Source: Persicobacter sp. CCB-QB2 (GTDB taxonomy: Bacteria; Bacteroidota; Bacteroidia; Cytophagales; Cyclobacteriaceae). Taken from it: a stretch of DNA of 64,000 bases. A model generated the notes under the pieces. The model had not been told where the DNA came from. It did not search any database and saw nothing but the letters and a program-made list of their open reading frames with translations. Below are positions 49,391 through 60,007 of the stretch, one piece after another. Position numbers and translations under genes: made by a program. The DNA lies in assembly GCF_001274635.1 (NCBI RefSeq), contig NZ_LBGV01000001.1, positions 3,720,001 through 3,784,000 on the forward strand, given 5' to 3'. How positions within the stretch are numbered: the first letter of the stretch is position 1; every line of letters starts with the position of its first letter.

Positions 49391-50380
49391 ATGTCGATTT
49401 TAGCGTTTCAAATGCCCGAGAAAGTGGTCATGGAGAAGGCGGATGATTTCCACGGACTATTTACATTCAAACCGCTTGAAAAAGGGTATGGAGTTACCAT
49501 TGGAAATGCATTGCGTCGTATTTTGTTGTCCTCATTAGAAGGATATGCCGTAACCGGTATCAAAATAGCGGGTGTTTTGCACGAATTCTCAACCATCGAA
49601 GGTGTGGTCGAAGATGTAGCGGAGATTATTCTTAACATCAAGCAAATTCGTTTTAAGAAGATCTCGGACATAGTTGAGAATAAGTTAAATGTGAGCATAA
49701 AGGGACAAAGAACCTTTACCGCCGGTGATATTTCCAAGTTCACTTCTTCATTTGAGATTTTGAACCCTGATTTGGTAATTTGTAACCTGGACGAATCTAA
49801 AGAATTCGAAATTGAATTCACTTTAGAAAAAGGACGTGGTTATTTGCCAGCAGAGGAAAATAAACCAGCAGAGCAGGTATTCGGATTTATTCCGGTTGAT
49901 GCCATCTTTACTCCGATTAAAAATGTTAAATATCATATCGAGAATACGCGTGTTGAACAGCGTACCGATTATGAGCAATTGACGTTAGACATCGAAACGG
50001 ATGGATCTATTCACCCGGAAGACGCCCTGCAAGGAGCGGCGAACATTTTGATTCGTCACTTTGCCCTATTTACCAAAGATTCAATGATCTTGGAGCAAAG
50101 CGGAGGTGGTGAACAAGAGCCAATCGATGAGGAAATGCTTCACATGAGAAAAATGTTGAAGACTCCTTTGAATGACCTAGACCTTTCTGTTCGTGCTTAC
50201 AACTGTTTGAAAGCAGCGGACGTGAAGACACTAGGTGATTTGGTGACTTTAGAGATCTCCGATATGATGAAGTTCCGTAACTTCGGTAAAAAATCGCTTT
50301 CTGAATTGGAAGCATTGGTTGCCGATAAAGGTTTGACCTTCGGGATGGATATTTCCAAGTACAAACTTGATGAGGATTAA
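49391..50380 (+). CDS. rpoA: DNA-directed RNA polymerase subunit alpha
   Basis: Alpha dimerises to scaffold RNA polymerase and its C-terminal domain contacts DNA and activators. The 329-residue protein has [28 protein letters not shown] in the N-terminal domain and the C-terminal domain [50 protein letters not shown]. It is 55 bases after rpsD and 7 before rplQ. Confidence 0.98.
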   Translation: MSILAFQMPEKVVMEKADDFHGLFTFKPLEKGYGVTIGNALRRILLSSLEGYAVTGIKIAGVLHEFSTIEGVVEDVAEIILNIKQIRFKKISDIVENKLNVSIKGQRTFTAGDISKFTSSFEILNPDLVICNLDESKEFEIEFTLEKGRGYLPAEENKPAEQVFGFIPVDAIFTPIKNVKYHIENTRVEQRTDYEQLTLDIETDGSIHPEDALQGAANILIRHFALFTKDSMILEQSGGGEQEPIDEEMLHMRKMLKTPLNDLDLSVRAYNCLKAADVKTLGDLVTLEISDMMKFRNFGKKSLSELEALVADKGLTFGMDISKYKLDED

Positions 50381-50387
50381 TTAAAAA

Positions 50388-50867
50388 ATGAGACACGGTA
50401 AGAAATTTAACCATCTTGGAAGAAAGACGGCTCACCGTAACGCTATGTTATCGAACATGGCTACTTCCTTGATTTTGCATAAGCGTATTCAAACAACTGT
50501 AGCAAAGGCTAAAGCATTGCGTAAAGTTGTTGAGCCCTTGTTAACGAAGGCGAAACAAGATACTACTCACTCTCGTCGTGTGGTATTCTCTTTCCTTCAG
50601 GACAAAGAGGCAGTTAAGATTTTGTTTGATGAGGTAGCGACAAAAATCGCTGGTCGTCCAGGTGGATATACTCGTATTATTAAGACGGGTACTCGTTTGG
50701 GTGATAACGCTGAGATGGCGTTCATTGAGTTGGTAGACTACAATGAATTGTTGATCGGTGGCGAAGCTACTGAAAAGAAAAAGACGCGTCGTAGTCGTCG
50801 TGGTGGTGGCGCTAAAGCTACTACTGATGCGGCTGCTGAGGCTTCTAACGAAGATTCAGCTGAATGA
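50388..50867 (+). CDS. rplQ: 50S ribosomal protein L17
   Basis: L17 lies at the bottom of the large subunit. The 159-residue protein starts [25 protein letters not shown] tail of about 35 residues that is first basic ([14 protein letters not shown]) then acidic and Ala-rich extends past the E. coli form, as is usual in this phylum. It ends the ribosomal cluster at a terminator. Confidence 0.97.
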   Translation: MRHGKKFNHLGRKTAHRNAMLSNMATSLILHKRIQTTVAKAKALRKVVEPLLTKAKQDTTHSRRVVFSFLQDKEAVKILFDEVATKIAGRPGGYTRIIKTGTRLGDNAEMAFIELVDYNELLIGGEATEKKKTRRSRRGGGAKATTDAAAEASNEDSAE

Positions 50868-50885
50868 TTCGTTAGTTAAAATATT

Positions 50886-50917
50886 AAAGGGATTAGTTTT
50901 GCTAATCCCTTTTTTTA
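50886..50917 (+). terminator. Rho-independent terminator after rplQ
   Basis: AAAGGGATTAG (50886-50896) pairs with CTAATCCCTTT (50902-50912) over a TTTTG loop and continues into more T bases. It closes the rpsH-rplQ transcript. Confidence 0.93.
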
Positions 50918-50919
50918 TG

Positions 50920-50946
50920 TCAAGTTGATTTTTTCTGTCAACTTGA
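50920..50946. repeat. Inverted repeat between rplQ and carA
   Basis: TCAAGTTGA (50920-50928) and TCAACTTGA (50938-50946) form a 9-bp stem over a T-rich 9-nt loop directly after the rplQ terminator. It could be a second hairpin or an operator for carA; the sequence alone does not decide. Confidence 0.6.
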
Positions 50947-51006
50947 TGCAGATCACAATTTATGTTTCCTGAATTCTTTAATTTTATATTGTAATATCAA
51001 ACACCC

Positions 51007-53426
<2,420 letters not shown>

Positions 53427-53450
53427 GAAGTAATTTTTGTAAATATTATT

Positions 53451-53480
53451 AAAGCCCTGACGAAAGTTGGGGCTTTTTTT
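53451..53480 (+). terminator. Rho-independent terminator after eno
   Basis: AAAGCCC (53451-53457) pairs with GGGCTTT (53470-53476) and leads into T8. The T-tract runs directly into TTATTTTGCAG, a promoter-like element for the next gene. Confidence 0.88.
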
Positions 53481-53514
53481 TATTTTGCAGTCAGAGAACT
53501 TTCAAAATTTATTC

Positions 53515-53820
53515 ATGCAAGAAGACATTGAGCGAATCCCGGCTATTTTTCGCTCCGTATATTTCTATTTAGTAGCCTTATTCATTGTTTGGATGGTGTT
53601 TTTTGATTCTAATGATTGGGTCAATCAGTATAAATTACATCATAAAATGGTGGAGCTGGAAGAAGAAAAAGCTTTTTACCAAAAGGAGATTGAAGTCGTG
53701 CAAGAGGAAAGAGAGGAGTTAATGACCAATAAGGCCCTTTTGGAGAAATTTGCAAGAGAAAAATATTTGATGAAAAAGAGGCATGAAGATGTTTATGTCA
53801 TCGAACATGCTGATCAATAA
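53515..53820 (+). CDS. Septum formation initiator family protein (FtsB/DivIC-like)
   Basis: The 101-residue protein has one membrane segment (about 15-33: VYFYLVALFIVWMVFFDS) followed by a coiled coil (about 45-85) and a short C-terminal domain with LEKFAREKYLMKKRHEDVYVIE. This is the FtsB/DivIC architecture; these proteins link FtsL and FtsQ in the division complex. I chose the ATG at 53515; the frame opens at 53467 within the eno terminator. It follows eno, a neighbour seen in several bacteria (eno-ftsB). Confidence 0.88.
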   Translation: MQEDIERIPAIFRSVYFYLVALFIVWMVFFDSNDWVNQYKLHHKMVELEEEKAFYQKEIEVVQEEREELMTNKALLEKFAREKYLMKKRHEDVYVIEHADQ

Positions 53821-53846
53821 AACCGCAAACCTTCAATAATACTCCT

Positions 53847-54380
53847 ATGAAAAAAGCCCTTTTGAGCCTATTGCTGTTTTTGGCATCTTTATCTTTTGCC
53901 AATGCGCAAATTGATTACGTGAAAGAAGATAAACCCCCATTGAAGGACCGTTTGTTTTTTGGCGGTAATTTTGGCCTTTCCTTTGGTACTTTTACTTATA
54001 TAGAAGTTTCACCAACTGTAGGAGTAATGGTAACCCCAAAATTTTCCACAGGGCTAGGGGTAGTTTATCAATATTATGAGGATAAACGTTTTGATCCCAA
54101 ATTAACCAGTAGTACCTATGGCTTCCGTTGGTTTGGCCGGTATAATATTTATAAAAACTTCTTTTTACGAGGGGAGGTCGAGGGCCTGAATTTGGAGGTT
54201 TATAATGTTCGGGAAACCAAAAGAGAATGGGTTCCTGGCGTTTTTTTAGGAGCAGGTTACTTTCAGCCTTTTGGGAAAAGAGGTGGGGTTTCGGTTTCCG
54301 TCTTGTATAATTTCACTTATGACGAATTCAAAAGCCCTTATAGCGACCCTTACGTAATTCGCGTAGGCTTTGCCATATAA
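53847..54380 (+). CDS. Exported beta-barrel-like protein, 177 aa
   Basis: The product has a clear signal peptide (residues 1-21, cleavage after ANA). Alternating aromatic and polar strands follow, such as FFGGNFGLSFGTFTYIEVSPTVGVMVTPKFSTGLGVVYQYYED and FFLRGEVEGLNLEVYNV, ending in VIRVGFAI with a terminal strand. This suggests an 8-strand outer-membrane barrel. No specific family is recognised. It lies 26 bases after the DivIC-like gene on the same strand and ends at a bidirectional terminator. Confidence 0.75.
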   Translation: MKKALLSLLLFLASLSFANAQIDYVKEDKPPLKDRLFFGGNFGLSFGTFTYIEVSPTVGVMVTPKFSTGLGVVYQYYEDKRFDPKLTSSTYGFRWFGRYNIYKNFFLRGEVEGLNLEVYNVRETKREWVPGVFLGAGYFQPFGKRGGVSVSVLYNFTYDEFKSPYSDPYVIRVGFAI

Positions 54381-54381
54381 A

Positions 54382-54414
54382 AAAACAGGCGACTCCAAAA
54401 GGGTCGCCTGTTTT
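54382..54414. terminator. Bidirectional terminator between convergent genes
   Basis: AAAACAGGCGAC (54382-54393) pairs with GTCGCCTGTTTT (54403-54414), a 12-bp stem over a 9-nt loop with A- and T-runs at both ends. It can end both the barrel-like gene and the minus-strand dehydrogenase. Confidence 0.92.
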
Positions 54415-54416
54415 AT

Positions 54417-55496
54417 TTAAAATTCTAAGTTGAATTTATCTGCCAAACTCTGTAAGTCTTTCACCACAGGTTCCAAAAGCGGAATACCTTCTTTCCTTCT
54501 TAATTCCTCTGACTCCCTTTCCGGATCTCCGGGAATCAAAACTTTTTTCTGCCCCTCAACAGGAGTGGAATTTCGAAATCTCCTGATCCAGTTGTCCATA
54601 TGATTTTTATAATCCTCCGCCGGACGGAAAGCATCTACCCGCATAGCACCTACAAAATGTCCTACGCCTTCTCCGACCGGGTTTTCAGGCAGGGGAACGT
54701 AGCTTGGAAATGGGGGAACCCAAGGGCCATAATTGGCTCCCGACAATACTGCGGAGAAAATATCCACGATGGAACCCAGGCAATAGCCTTTGTGGCTGGA
54801 ATGCACGCGGTCACTTCCAAGAGGTAAAAGTGCCCCTCCTTTTTTCAATATTCCGGCATCTTCCGTTGGCTGACCTTCTTTGGTTTGTACCCAGCCGATA
54901 GGCGCTTCCTCTTCCTTTCGCTGTAAGATTTCCAGCTTTCCATTGGCAGCGGTTGTCGTGCTGAAATCGGCTACAAAGGGCGGCTCTTCATTGGTGGGGC
55001 AGGCCACGGCAATAGGGTTGGTGCCGAGCATGCGTTCTTGTGAAAAAGTTGGTGCTACAAGCGCAGAGGCGTTGGTCATGGATATTCCCATCATATCGTG
55101 TTCCAGCGCCATCATGGAATGGAAGCCCGCAATTCCATAATGATTGGAATTTTTGATAGCTACCCAGCCGGTGCCTGCCACTTTTGCTTTTTCAATCGCG
55201 ATTTTCATGGCGTAAGGAGCGATTACCAAACCTAAGCCACGATCCCCGTCGATGGTAGCGGTACTTGGGGTTTCATGCACAATTTTGATGTCTGGTTGCG
55301 CATTTACTCGCTCAGCTTCCCACAAACGAACATAACCAATCAGTCTGGCCACACCGTGAGAATCTATGCCTCTGAGGTCCGCACTCAACAGTACTTGAGT
55401 GGCCTGCTGAGCATGCTCGGGAGAACAGCCCATTTTCAGGAAAACCTCTTGGGTGAATTTTTGAAGTTTATCTACAGAAAAGATCATATTTAGCAT
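54417..55496 (-). CDS. Ldh2/YlbC-type malate/L-lactate dehydrogenase family protein
   Basis: The family reduces or oxidises 2-oxo/2-hydroxy acids with NAD(P) and has a fold distinct from classical MDH. The 359-residue protein has ADLRGIDSHGVARL (39-52, catalytic His47 region), the substrate motif NSNHYG, and SMTNASALVAPT and TNPIAVACPT. Substrate (malate, lactate or ureidoglycolate) cannot be told from sequence. The start may be at 55496 or the ATG at 55487 (MIFSVDKL). Confidence 0.88.
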   Translation of the reverse strand: MLNMIFSVDKLQKFTQEVFLKMGCSPEHAQQATQVLLSADLRGIDSHGVARLIGYVRLWEAERVNAQPDIKIVHETPSTATIDGDRGLGLVIAPYAMKIAIEKAKVAGTGWVAIKNSNHYGIAGFHSMMALEHDMMGISMTNASALVAPTFSQERMLGTNPIAVACPTNEEPPFVADFSTTTAANGKLEILQRKEEEAPIGWVQTKEGQPTEDAGILKKGGALLPLGSDRVHSSHKGYCLGSIVDIFSAVLSGANYGPWVPPFPSYVPLPENPVGEGVGHFVGAMRVDAFRPAEDYKNHMDNWIRRFRNSTPVEGQKKVLIPGDPERESEELRRKEGIPLLEPVVKDLQSLADKFNLEF

Positions 55497-55574
55497 TTTT
55501 CAGCGCTCAATTTAAGCCTTTTTCACTAATAATGATGCTGATAAATGCGGGCTGTTGACAAAATTAAATCAGGA

Positions 55575-56528
55575 TTAGGATATGGCTTTGTTGAAGCGCT
55601 CCAATATTTGGGTCAATAGCCCTTCTTTAAGGGCGTAAGAACTCACCCGTATATTTTTAATATGGTATTCTTGTAAAATGTATTTGACTAAAAGCGAGGA
55701 AACCACAATCATATCCGCTCTCAAAGGAACCATGCCCGGTACCAATAGTCGCTCATCCCGATTTCGGCCCACCAGAAGTTTGTGAATGGCCAGGTAAGAC
55801 ATTAAAGGAAGCGTTCTTTCGGTTCGGAATCCCGTAATGGCGTGCTCATACTCATCAGTCTCATGATAAATTTCCACCAGGGAATCAAAGGTGCCCGAGC
55901 AACCGATTATTTCTACGGGTTTGAATTTTTCGCAGGCTAATTTTAAATCAATCAGAGTATGATCTAAATAATCATTAAGTTCTTCGATTTTTTCTTCCGG
56001 AATCGGATCAATCTGATGAAAGCGATCTAATAGTCTTTGGCCTCCAATTTCAAAGCTTTGTTTCCAGTGGATGCCCTCTTTATCTGCTATAATAAATTCA
56101 ACTGACCCGCCTCCAATATCAATAATTAGGGAAGGGAAAAATTTCATTTTTACGGCAGTTTTTACGCCGTGATAAATATATTCTGCCTCTTGATCTCCAT
56201 CAATAATTTGAATTTCAATTCCGGTTTTTTCCTTTACCAATTCAATGAATTCCAGGCTGTTTTTGGCGCATCGTAAGGCAGAGGTTCCGGTAGCATGAAT
56301 GTGCTCCACCTTGAGTTTTTTTATAATTCGGCGGAAACGGATCATGGCATTGAGCGCCCGTTTTTGAGCTTCTGCGGTAATATATCCCTCATTAATTCCG
56401 CCCCTGCCTAAACCTACGGCAATTTTCTCCCGATAGATCACCTCAAAGGTGTCTTTGGCGGGGTCTACTACCAACAGGTGGAAAGTGTTGGTGCCGAGGT
56501 CAAGTATTGCAATGCTGGAATTTTCCAT
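55575..56528 (-). CDS. Ppx/GppA family exopolyphosphatase
   Basis: The family hydrolyses polyphosphate or pppGpp. The 317-residue protein has the two phosphate-binding loops of the sugar-kinase/Hsp70 fold: AILDLGTNTFHLLVVD (8-23) and LIIDIGGGSVEFI (about 138-150), with ATGTSALR between them. It is the short form that lacks the C-terminal HD-like domain of E. coli Ppx and GppA. Polyphosphate versus pppGpp preference is not predictable. Confidence 0.9.
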   Translation of the reverse strand: MENSSIAILDLGTNTFHLLVVDPAKDTFEVIYREKIAVGLGRGGINEGYITAEAQKRALNAMIRFRRIIKKLKVEHIHATGTSALRCAKNSLEFIELVKEKTGIEIQIIDGDQEAEYIYHGVKTAVKMKFFPSLIIDIGGGSVEFIIADKEGIHWKQSFEIGGQRLLDRFHQIDPIPEEKIEELNDYLDHTLIDLKLACEKFKPVEIIGCSGTFDSLVEIYHETDEYEHAITGFRTERTLPLMSYLAIHKLLVGRNRDERLLVPGMVPLRADMIVVSSLLVKYILQEYHIKNIRVSSYALKEGLLTQILERFNKAIS

Positions 56529-56736
56529 TCAAAATCAAAAAAAATTTGCCGAATATACTATAAACTACGTGAATAAATGCGCAGGTGCCGACAAAAATCT
56601 AACTTATCCGCATTTTTAATAGCAAATCCGTAACTTGCAGTTATAAAAATTAAGAAATTTTGAGAGAATGTGTTTTTGTTACATATTGTGATTCAGGGTT
56701 TTGTGATTTGATTTATAGCGCTTTTATATATAGAAA

Positions 56737-57318
56737 ATGAAAGAAATTTGTTTTGCAACGAATAACCCTAATAAAATTGCCGAAATCCAGGCAATGATGC
56801 CGGAGCATATAAAAATAATTAGCTTAAAAGACATTGGTTGTGAGGTAGAATTACCGGAAACGCAAGATACCCTGGAAGGTAATTCTTTGCAGAAGGCTCA
56901 ATATGTATTCGATCATTTTCAGGTGGCTTGCTTTGCAGATGATACCGGTTTAGAAGTGCATGCACTTGGTGGTGAGCCAGGCGTTTATTCAGCGCGTTAT
57001 GCAGGGCCTCAGCGGGATAGTCACGATAATATGGAGAAATTGTTGGTTGAGCTTAATGGAAAAGAGGATCGTTCCGCTCAATTCAGGACGGTGATTACGC
57101 TTTTGAATGAGGACGGTCAGCAGCAGTTTGAGGGAATCGCCAAAGGCGAAATTATTCAGGAACTAAGTGGAGAACAAGGCTTTGGCTATGATCCCATATT
57201 TAAACCTGAAAATCATCAGGTGACTTTCGCTGAAATGGACAAGCATCAGAAAAATAAAATTAGCCATCGAGGGCGCGCAGTTCAGAAATTGATTGAGTAC
57301 ATCAAAGAACATTATTAA
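56737..57318 (+). CDS. rdgB: Non-canonical purine NTP diphosphatase (RdgB/HAM1)
   Basis: RdgB hydrolyses XTP, ITP and dITP to the monophosphate and prevents their incorporation into DNA. The 193-residue protein has FATNNPNKIAEIQ (6-18), FADDTGLEVHALGGEPGVYSARYAG, and the end GFGYDPIFKPENHQVTFAEMD...KNKISHRGRAVQ. It is 84 bases before the first uridine kinase gene. Confidence 0.95.
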   Translation: MKEICFATNNPNKIAEIQAMMPEHIKIISLKDIGCEVELPETQDTLEGNSLQKAQYVFDHFQVACFADDTGLEVHALGGEPGVYSARYAGPQRDSHDNMEKLLVELNGKEDRSAQFRTVITLLNEDGQQQFEGIAKGEIIQELSGEQGFGYDPIFKPENHQVTFAEMDKHQKNKISHRGRAVQKLIEYIKEHY

Positions 57319-57356
57319 TTTTCGTTGATTGATTTATTATGCCCACAATAAGGTCT

Positions 57357-57364
57357 TATTTTTG
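57357..57364 (+). promoter_or_regulatory. Possible -7 element upstream of the udk pair
   Basis: TATTTTTG matches TAnnTTTG and lies 38 bases before the first uridine kinase ATG. I do not see a TTTG at the expected upstream distance. Confidence 0.4.
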
Positions 57365-57402
57365 CAGGAGAGCCTGTGGCGTAATTTTCGGATGAAGTCC
57401 TT

Positions 57403-58032
57403 ATGGATAAAAATACAATAAAACCCTTTGTGGTGGGGATTACAGGAGGTAGCGCCTCCGGCAAAACCACATTTTTAAAATCTCTTTTGGATAAATTTAC
57501 TCCGGAAGAAGTGTGTTTACTTTCTCAGGATAATTATTATCGAGATCGGGAGGTGCAGCCGGTGGATGAGAATGGGGTAATTAATTTTGATTTGCCCAAG
57601 TCCATTGATACCCCTGCTTTTGCAGCAGATATTCTTGCTTTGAAAAGTGGTAAAACGATCCAAAGAAAGGAATACACCTTTAATAATGAGGGAGGTGAGC
57701 CCAATATTTTGACTTTTCACCCTGCACCTATTATAGTGGTTGAGGGGTTATTTGTCTTTTATGAACCCCTGATTTCCGAGCATCTGGATTTGAAGGTTTT
57801 CATTGATGCAGAGGAGCATGTTAAGTTAAAGCGAAGAATTATCAGAGATAATGCCGAGCGTGGATATGATCTGGAAGAGGTGTTGTATCGTTATGAGCAG
57901 CACGTGATGCCAACTTATAAGCAATATATTGCGCCCTTTAAATCCACATCAGATTTAGTGGTGCCGAATAATGATACCTTTGATATGGGACTAGAGGTGG
58001 TGGTACAGTTTTTAAAAACCAAGGTGCAATGA
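57403..58032 (+). CDS. udk: Uridine kinase (first copy)
   Basis: Uridine kinase phosphorylates uridine and cytidine in pyrimidine salvage. The 209-residue protein has Walker A GGSASGKT (15-22), SQDNYYRD, NFDLPKSID, the lid segment, and FIDAEEHVKLKRRIIRDNAERGYDLEEVLYRYEQHVMPTY. Its stop overlaps the start of a second copy by 4 bases (ATGA). The two proteins are paralogues, clearly similar along their whole length. Confidence 0.9.
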   Translation: MDKNTIKPFVVGITGGSASGKTTFLKSLLDKFTPEEVCLLSQDNYYRDREVQPVDENGVINFDLPKSIDTPAFAADILALKSGKTIQRKEYTFNNEGGEPNILTFHPAPIIVVEGLFVFYEPLISEHLDLKVFIDAEEHVKLKRRIIRDNAERGYDLEEVLYRYEQHVMPTYKQYIAPFKSTSDLVVPNNDTFDMGLEVVVQFLKTKVQ

Positions 58033-58649
58033 AAAAACCGTTGGTGATTGGAATTACGGGAGGGAGTGCTTCAGGAAAAACCACTTTTCTGAATAATTTG
58101 ATGAGTGCTTTCAGTGCTGAAGAAGTCTGCTTGATTTCTCAGGATAATTATTATTTGCCTAAGGAGGAGCAGCCGGTAGATGATGAAGGGGTTCAAAATT
58201 TTGATTTACCGGAGTCGGTCAATCTTCAGGCCTATGCTAAAGATATAGAAAAGTTAAAGGGCGGAAGTACGGTTCAACTGAAAGAGTATACTTTCAATAA
58301 TCCGAACATTACTCCCCGCTTGCTGAATTTTGAATCAGCACCGATCATTATTGTGGAAGGTTTGTTCGTTTTTTATGATCAGAATTTATCTGACCTGATA
58401 GATATTCGGGTGTTTATCGATGCTCAGGAGCATATTAAATTGAAGCGGAGAATCATCAGAGATAGCGAGGAAAGGAATGAGGGGCTGGAGGAAGTGTTGT
58501 ATCGATATGAAAAGCATGTTCAACCGACTTATGATAAGTATATCGCACCATTTAAAAGCTCTGCACATTTAATTATTCCAAACAATACAACCTTTGATGT
58601 GGGTTTAGAGATTCTAATCTCTCATCTGAAAAAACATGTACAAGCATGA
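58029..58649 (+). CDS. Uridine kinase (second, tandem copy)
   Basis: The 206-residue protein has the same motifs as its upstream neighbour: Walker A GGSASGKT (11-18), SQDNYYLP, NFDLPESV, FIDAQEHIKLKRRIIRDSEERNEGLEEVLYRYEKHVQPTYDKY. The position equivalent to the Arg-Asp of YYRD is YYLP here, which may alter substrate choice. Its stop overlaps the start of the TrkA-like gene by 4 bases (ATGA). Whether both copies are uridine kinases or one has another nucleoside substrate is open. Confidence 0.85.
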   Translation: MKKPLVIGITGGSASGKTTFLNNLMSAFSAEEVCLISQDNYYLPKEEQPVDDEGVQNFDLPESVNLQAYAKDIEKLKGGSTVQLKEYTFNNPNITPRLLNFESAPIIIVEGLFVFYDQNLSDLIDIRVFIDAQEHIKLKRRIIRDSEERNEGLEEVLYRYEKHVQPTYDKYIAPFKSSAHLIIPNNTTFDVGLEILISHLKKHVQA

Positions 58650-59347
58650 GAAACAGTAAAATTGCGGTGATTGGTTTAGGGCAGATGGGAATGGCCCTGG
58701 CGGTACAACTATCCGAATATGGAGCAGAAGTGATTGGCATTGATCACAACCTGACGGTAGTCGAGGGGGCGAAAGATAAGATAGCCTATGTGGTCAATAT
58801 GGATTCTACTGATCAGAATGCTTTGCTATCTCAAAATATTGAAGAGGTAGATACGGCTGTAGTCACCATAGGAGAGAACTTCGAAAATGTAGTTTTAACC
58901 ACCGTAATTTTACAGGAGATAGGTGTAAAGCATATCATATCTCGGGCAACCAATAAACATCAGCAGTTGATCCTGGAGAAAATGGGGGTGCATGAAATAT
59001 TGAATCCAGAGGCCAATGAGGGGAAATTGCTGGCACATAGATTGATACACCCTTCCATCAAAAAGTTTTTTCCCTTGCCGGATGAGTATGAAATCGTGGA
59101 GATTGATACGCCTAAACGAGTGGCCAATATGATGCTGAAGGATATGGGCTTGCGGGAGCGGTACAACTTAAATTTGATCACTATTAAATCTTGTTTTGAG
59201 ACTTTGGATCCGGTAACGGGAAAGACAAAACAAGAGGAGCATATTACTGGTGTTCCCAAAGCGGATTCCGTAATTAAAGGTTCAGATAAAATCGTTATCA
59301 TGGGAAAAAAAGGGGATGTCAATCGTTTTATTGAAGTGAACAGCTAA
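58646..59347 (+). CDS. TrkA/KtrA-like potassium uptake regulatory protein
   Basis: The 233-residue cytosolic protein has an RCK_N Rossmann domain (IAVIGLGQMGMALAVQL, 6-22; the acidic IDHN after strand 2) and a C-terminal RCK_C domain (about 145-230). This is the KtrA/TrkA pattern of a ligand-binding ring that gates a K+ channel. No KtrB/TrkH membrane subunit is adjacent. It is translationally coupled to the second udk by the ATGA overlap. Confidence 0.85.
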   Translation: MRNSKIAVIGLGQMGMALAVQLSEYGAEVIGIDHNLTVVEGAKDKIAYVVNMDSTDQNALLSQNIEEVDTAVVTIGENFENVVLTTVILQEIGVKHIISRATNKHQQLILEKMGVHEILNPEANEGKLLAHRLIHPSIKKFFPLPDEYEIVEIDTPKRVANMMLKDMGLRERYNLNLITIKSCFETLDPVTGKTKQEEHITGVPKADSVIKGSDKIVIMGKKGDVNRFIEVNS

Positions 59348-59492
59348 TAAAGTGATGAAGGGAATATAGGAATGTGACCAGGGATTTGGACTTAATAAAG
59401 TGCTACATTTCAGTGGAATATATGGTATTTTATCGATAAAAAATTTTGTTTAGAGTATTGTTGTTGATTTTATAGATTGATTACCAACAATT

Positions 59493-59526
59493 AAAAAAGG
59501 GGGAGTTTTGTGCTTGCCCCTTTTTT
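59493..59526 (+). terminator. Rho-independent terminator before the small exported gene
   Basis: AAAAAAGGGG (59493-59502) pairs with CCCCTTTTTT (59517-59526). It ends the udk-trkA transcript. The -33 element of the next promoter lies in its loop. Confidence 0.85.
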
Positions 59527-59537
59527 ATTTAGTTTTG
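59507..59537 (+). promoter_or_regulatory. Promoter of the small exported protein gene
   Basis: TTTG (59507-59510), a 19-base spacer and TAGTTTTG (59530-59537) match the consensus. The predicted start is within about 7 bases of the ATG at 59544, so the mRNA would have almost no leader. Confidence 0.65.
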
Positions 59538-59543
59538 CAGTCA

Positions 59544-59906
59544 ATGAATCAGAAGACGAACATATCGATGGCGCATTTAATGGTGCTTTTGCTTTCCACA
59601 TTATTGGTGGTAGCGGGGCCTGTCGTGCAGTCGTATATGTCTTCGGATTTAGCAGAAGTGCAGGAAGTGGTAGTCGGTGACTCGGAAGAGTCCGAAGGAC
59701 AGCCCGTTCCGGCTGCTGATTTAGTACTGAAGCCCTTTCAGGCCATTAGCAGTTTCTCCCTTCATTTTTTTGCCATTGATGCGATTATTGCACCTCAGAC
59801 AGACATGCAGTTGGTGCGTTCAGCTATTTTTCATCGCCTATCAATTTATAATGCCTCTTTCTTACTGAGGTTATTGGAGTGCCAATTGGCCCCAAATGCC
59901 CCCTAA
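59544..59906 (+). CDS. Small exported or membrane-anchored hypothetical protein, 120 aa
   Basis: The product has an N-terminal hydrophobic segment (about 9-27: MAHLMVLLLSTLLVVAGPVV) that may be a signal peptide or anchor. An acidic stretch (about 35-50) and a C-terminal helical part follow. No family is recognised. The frame opens earlier at 59508, but the ATG at 59544 directly follows the promoter and is the sensible start. It lies between the trkA terminator and secDF. Confidence 0.6.
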   Translation: MNQKTNISMAHLMVLLLSTLLVVAGPVVQSYMSSDLAEVQEVVVGDSEESEGQPVPAADLVLKPFQAISSFSLHFFAIDAIIAPQTDMQLVRSAIFHRLSIYNASFLLRLLECQLAPNAP

Positions 59907-60007
59907 TTTCCTTCAGCATAATGTGTAACTTTAGCCAGTGGTTTTGGTGTGTTACATGCTTATATTCAATTAATTAAATACTTTTTTATTTTATAATTTC
60001 TACAACA

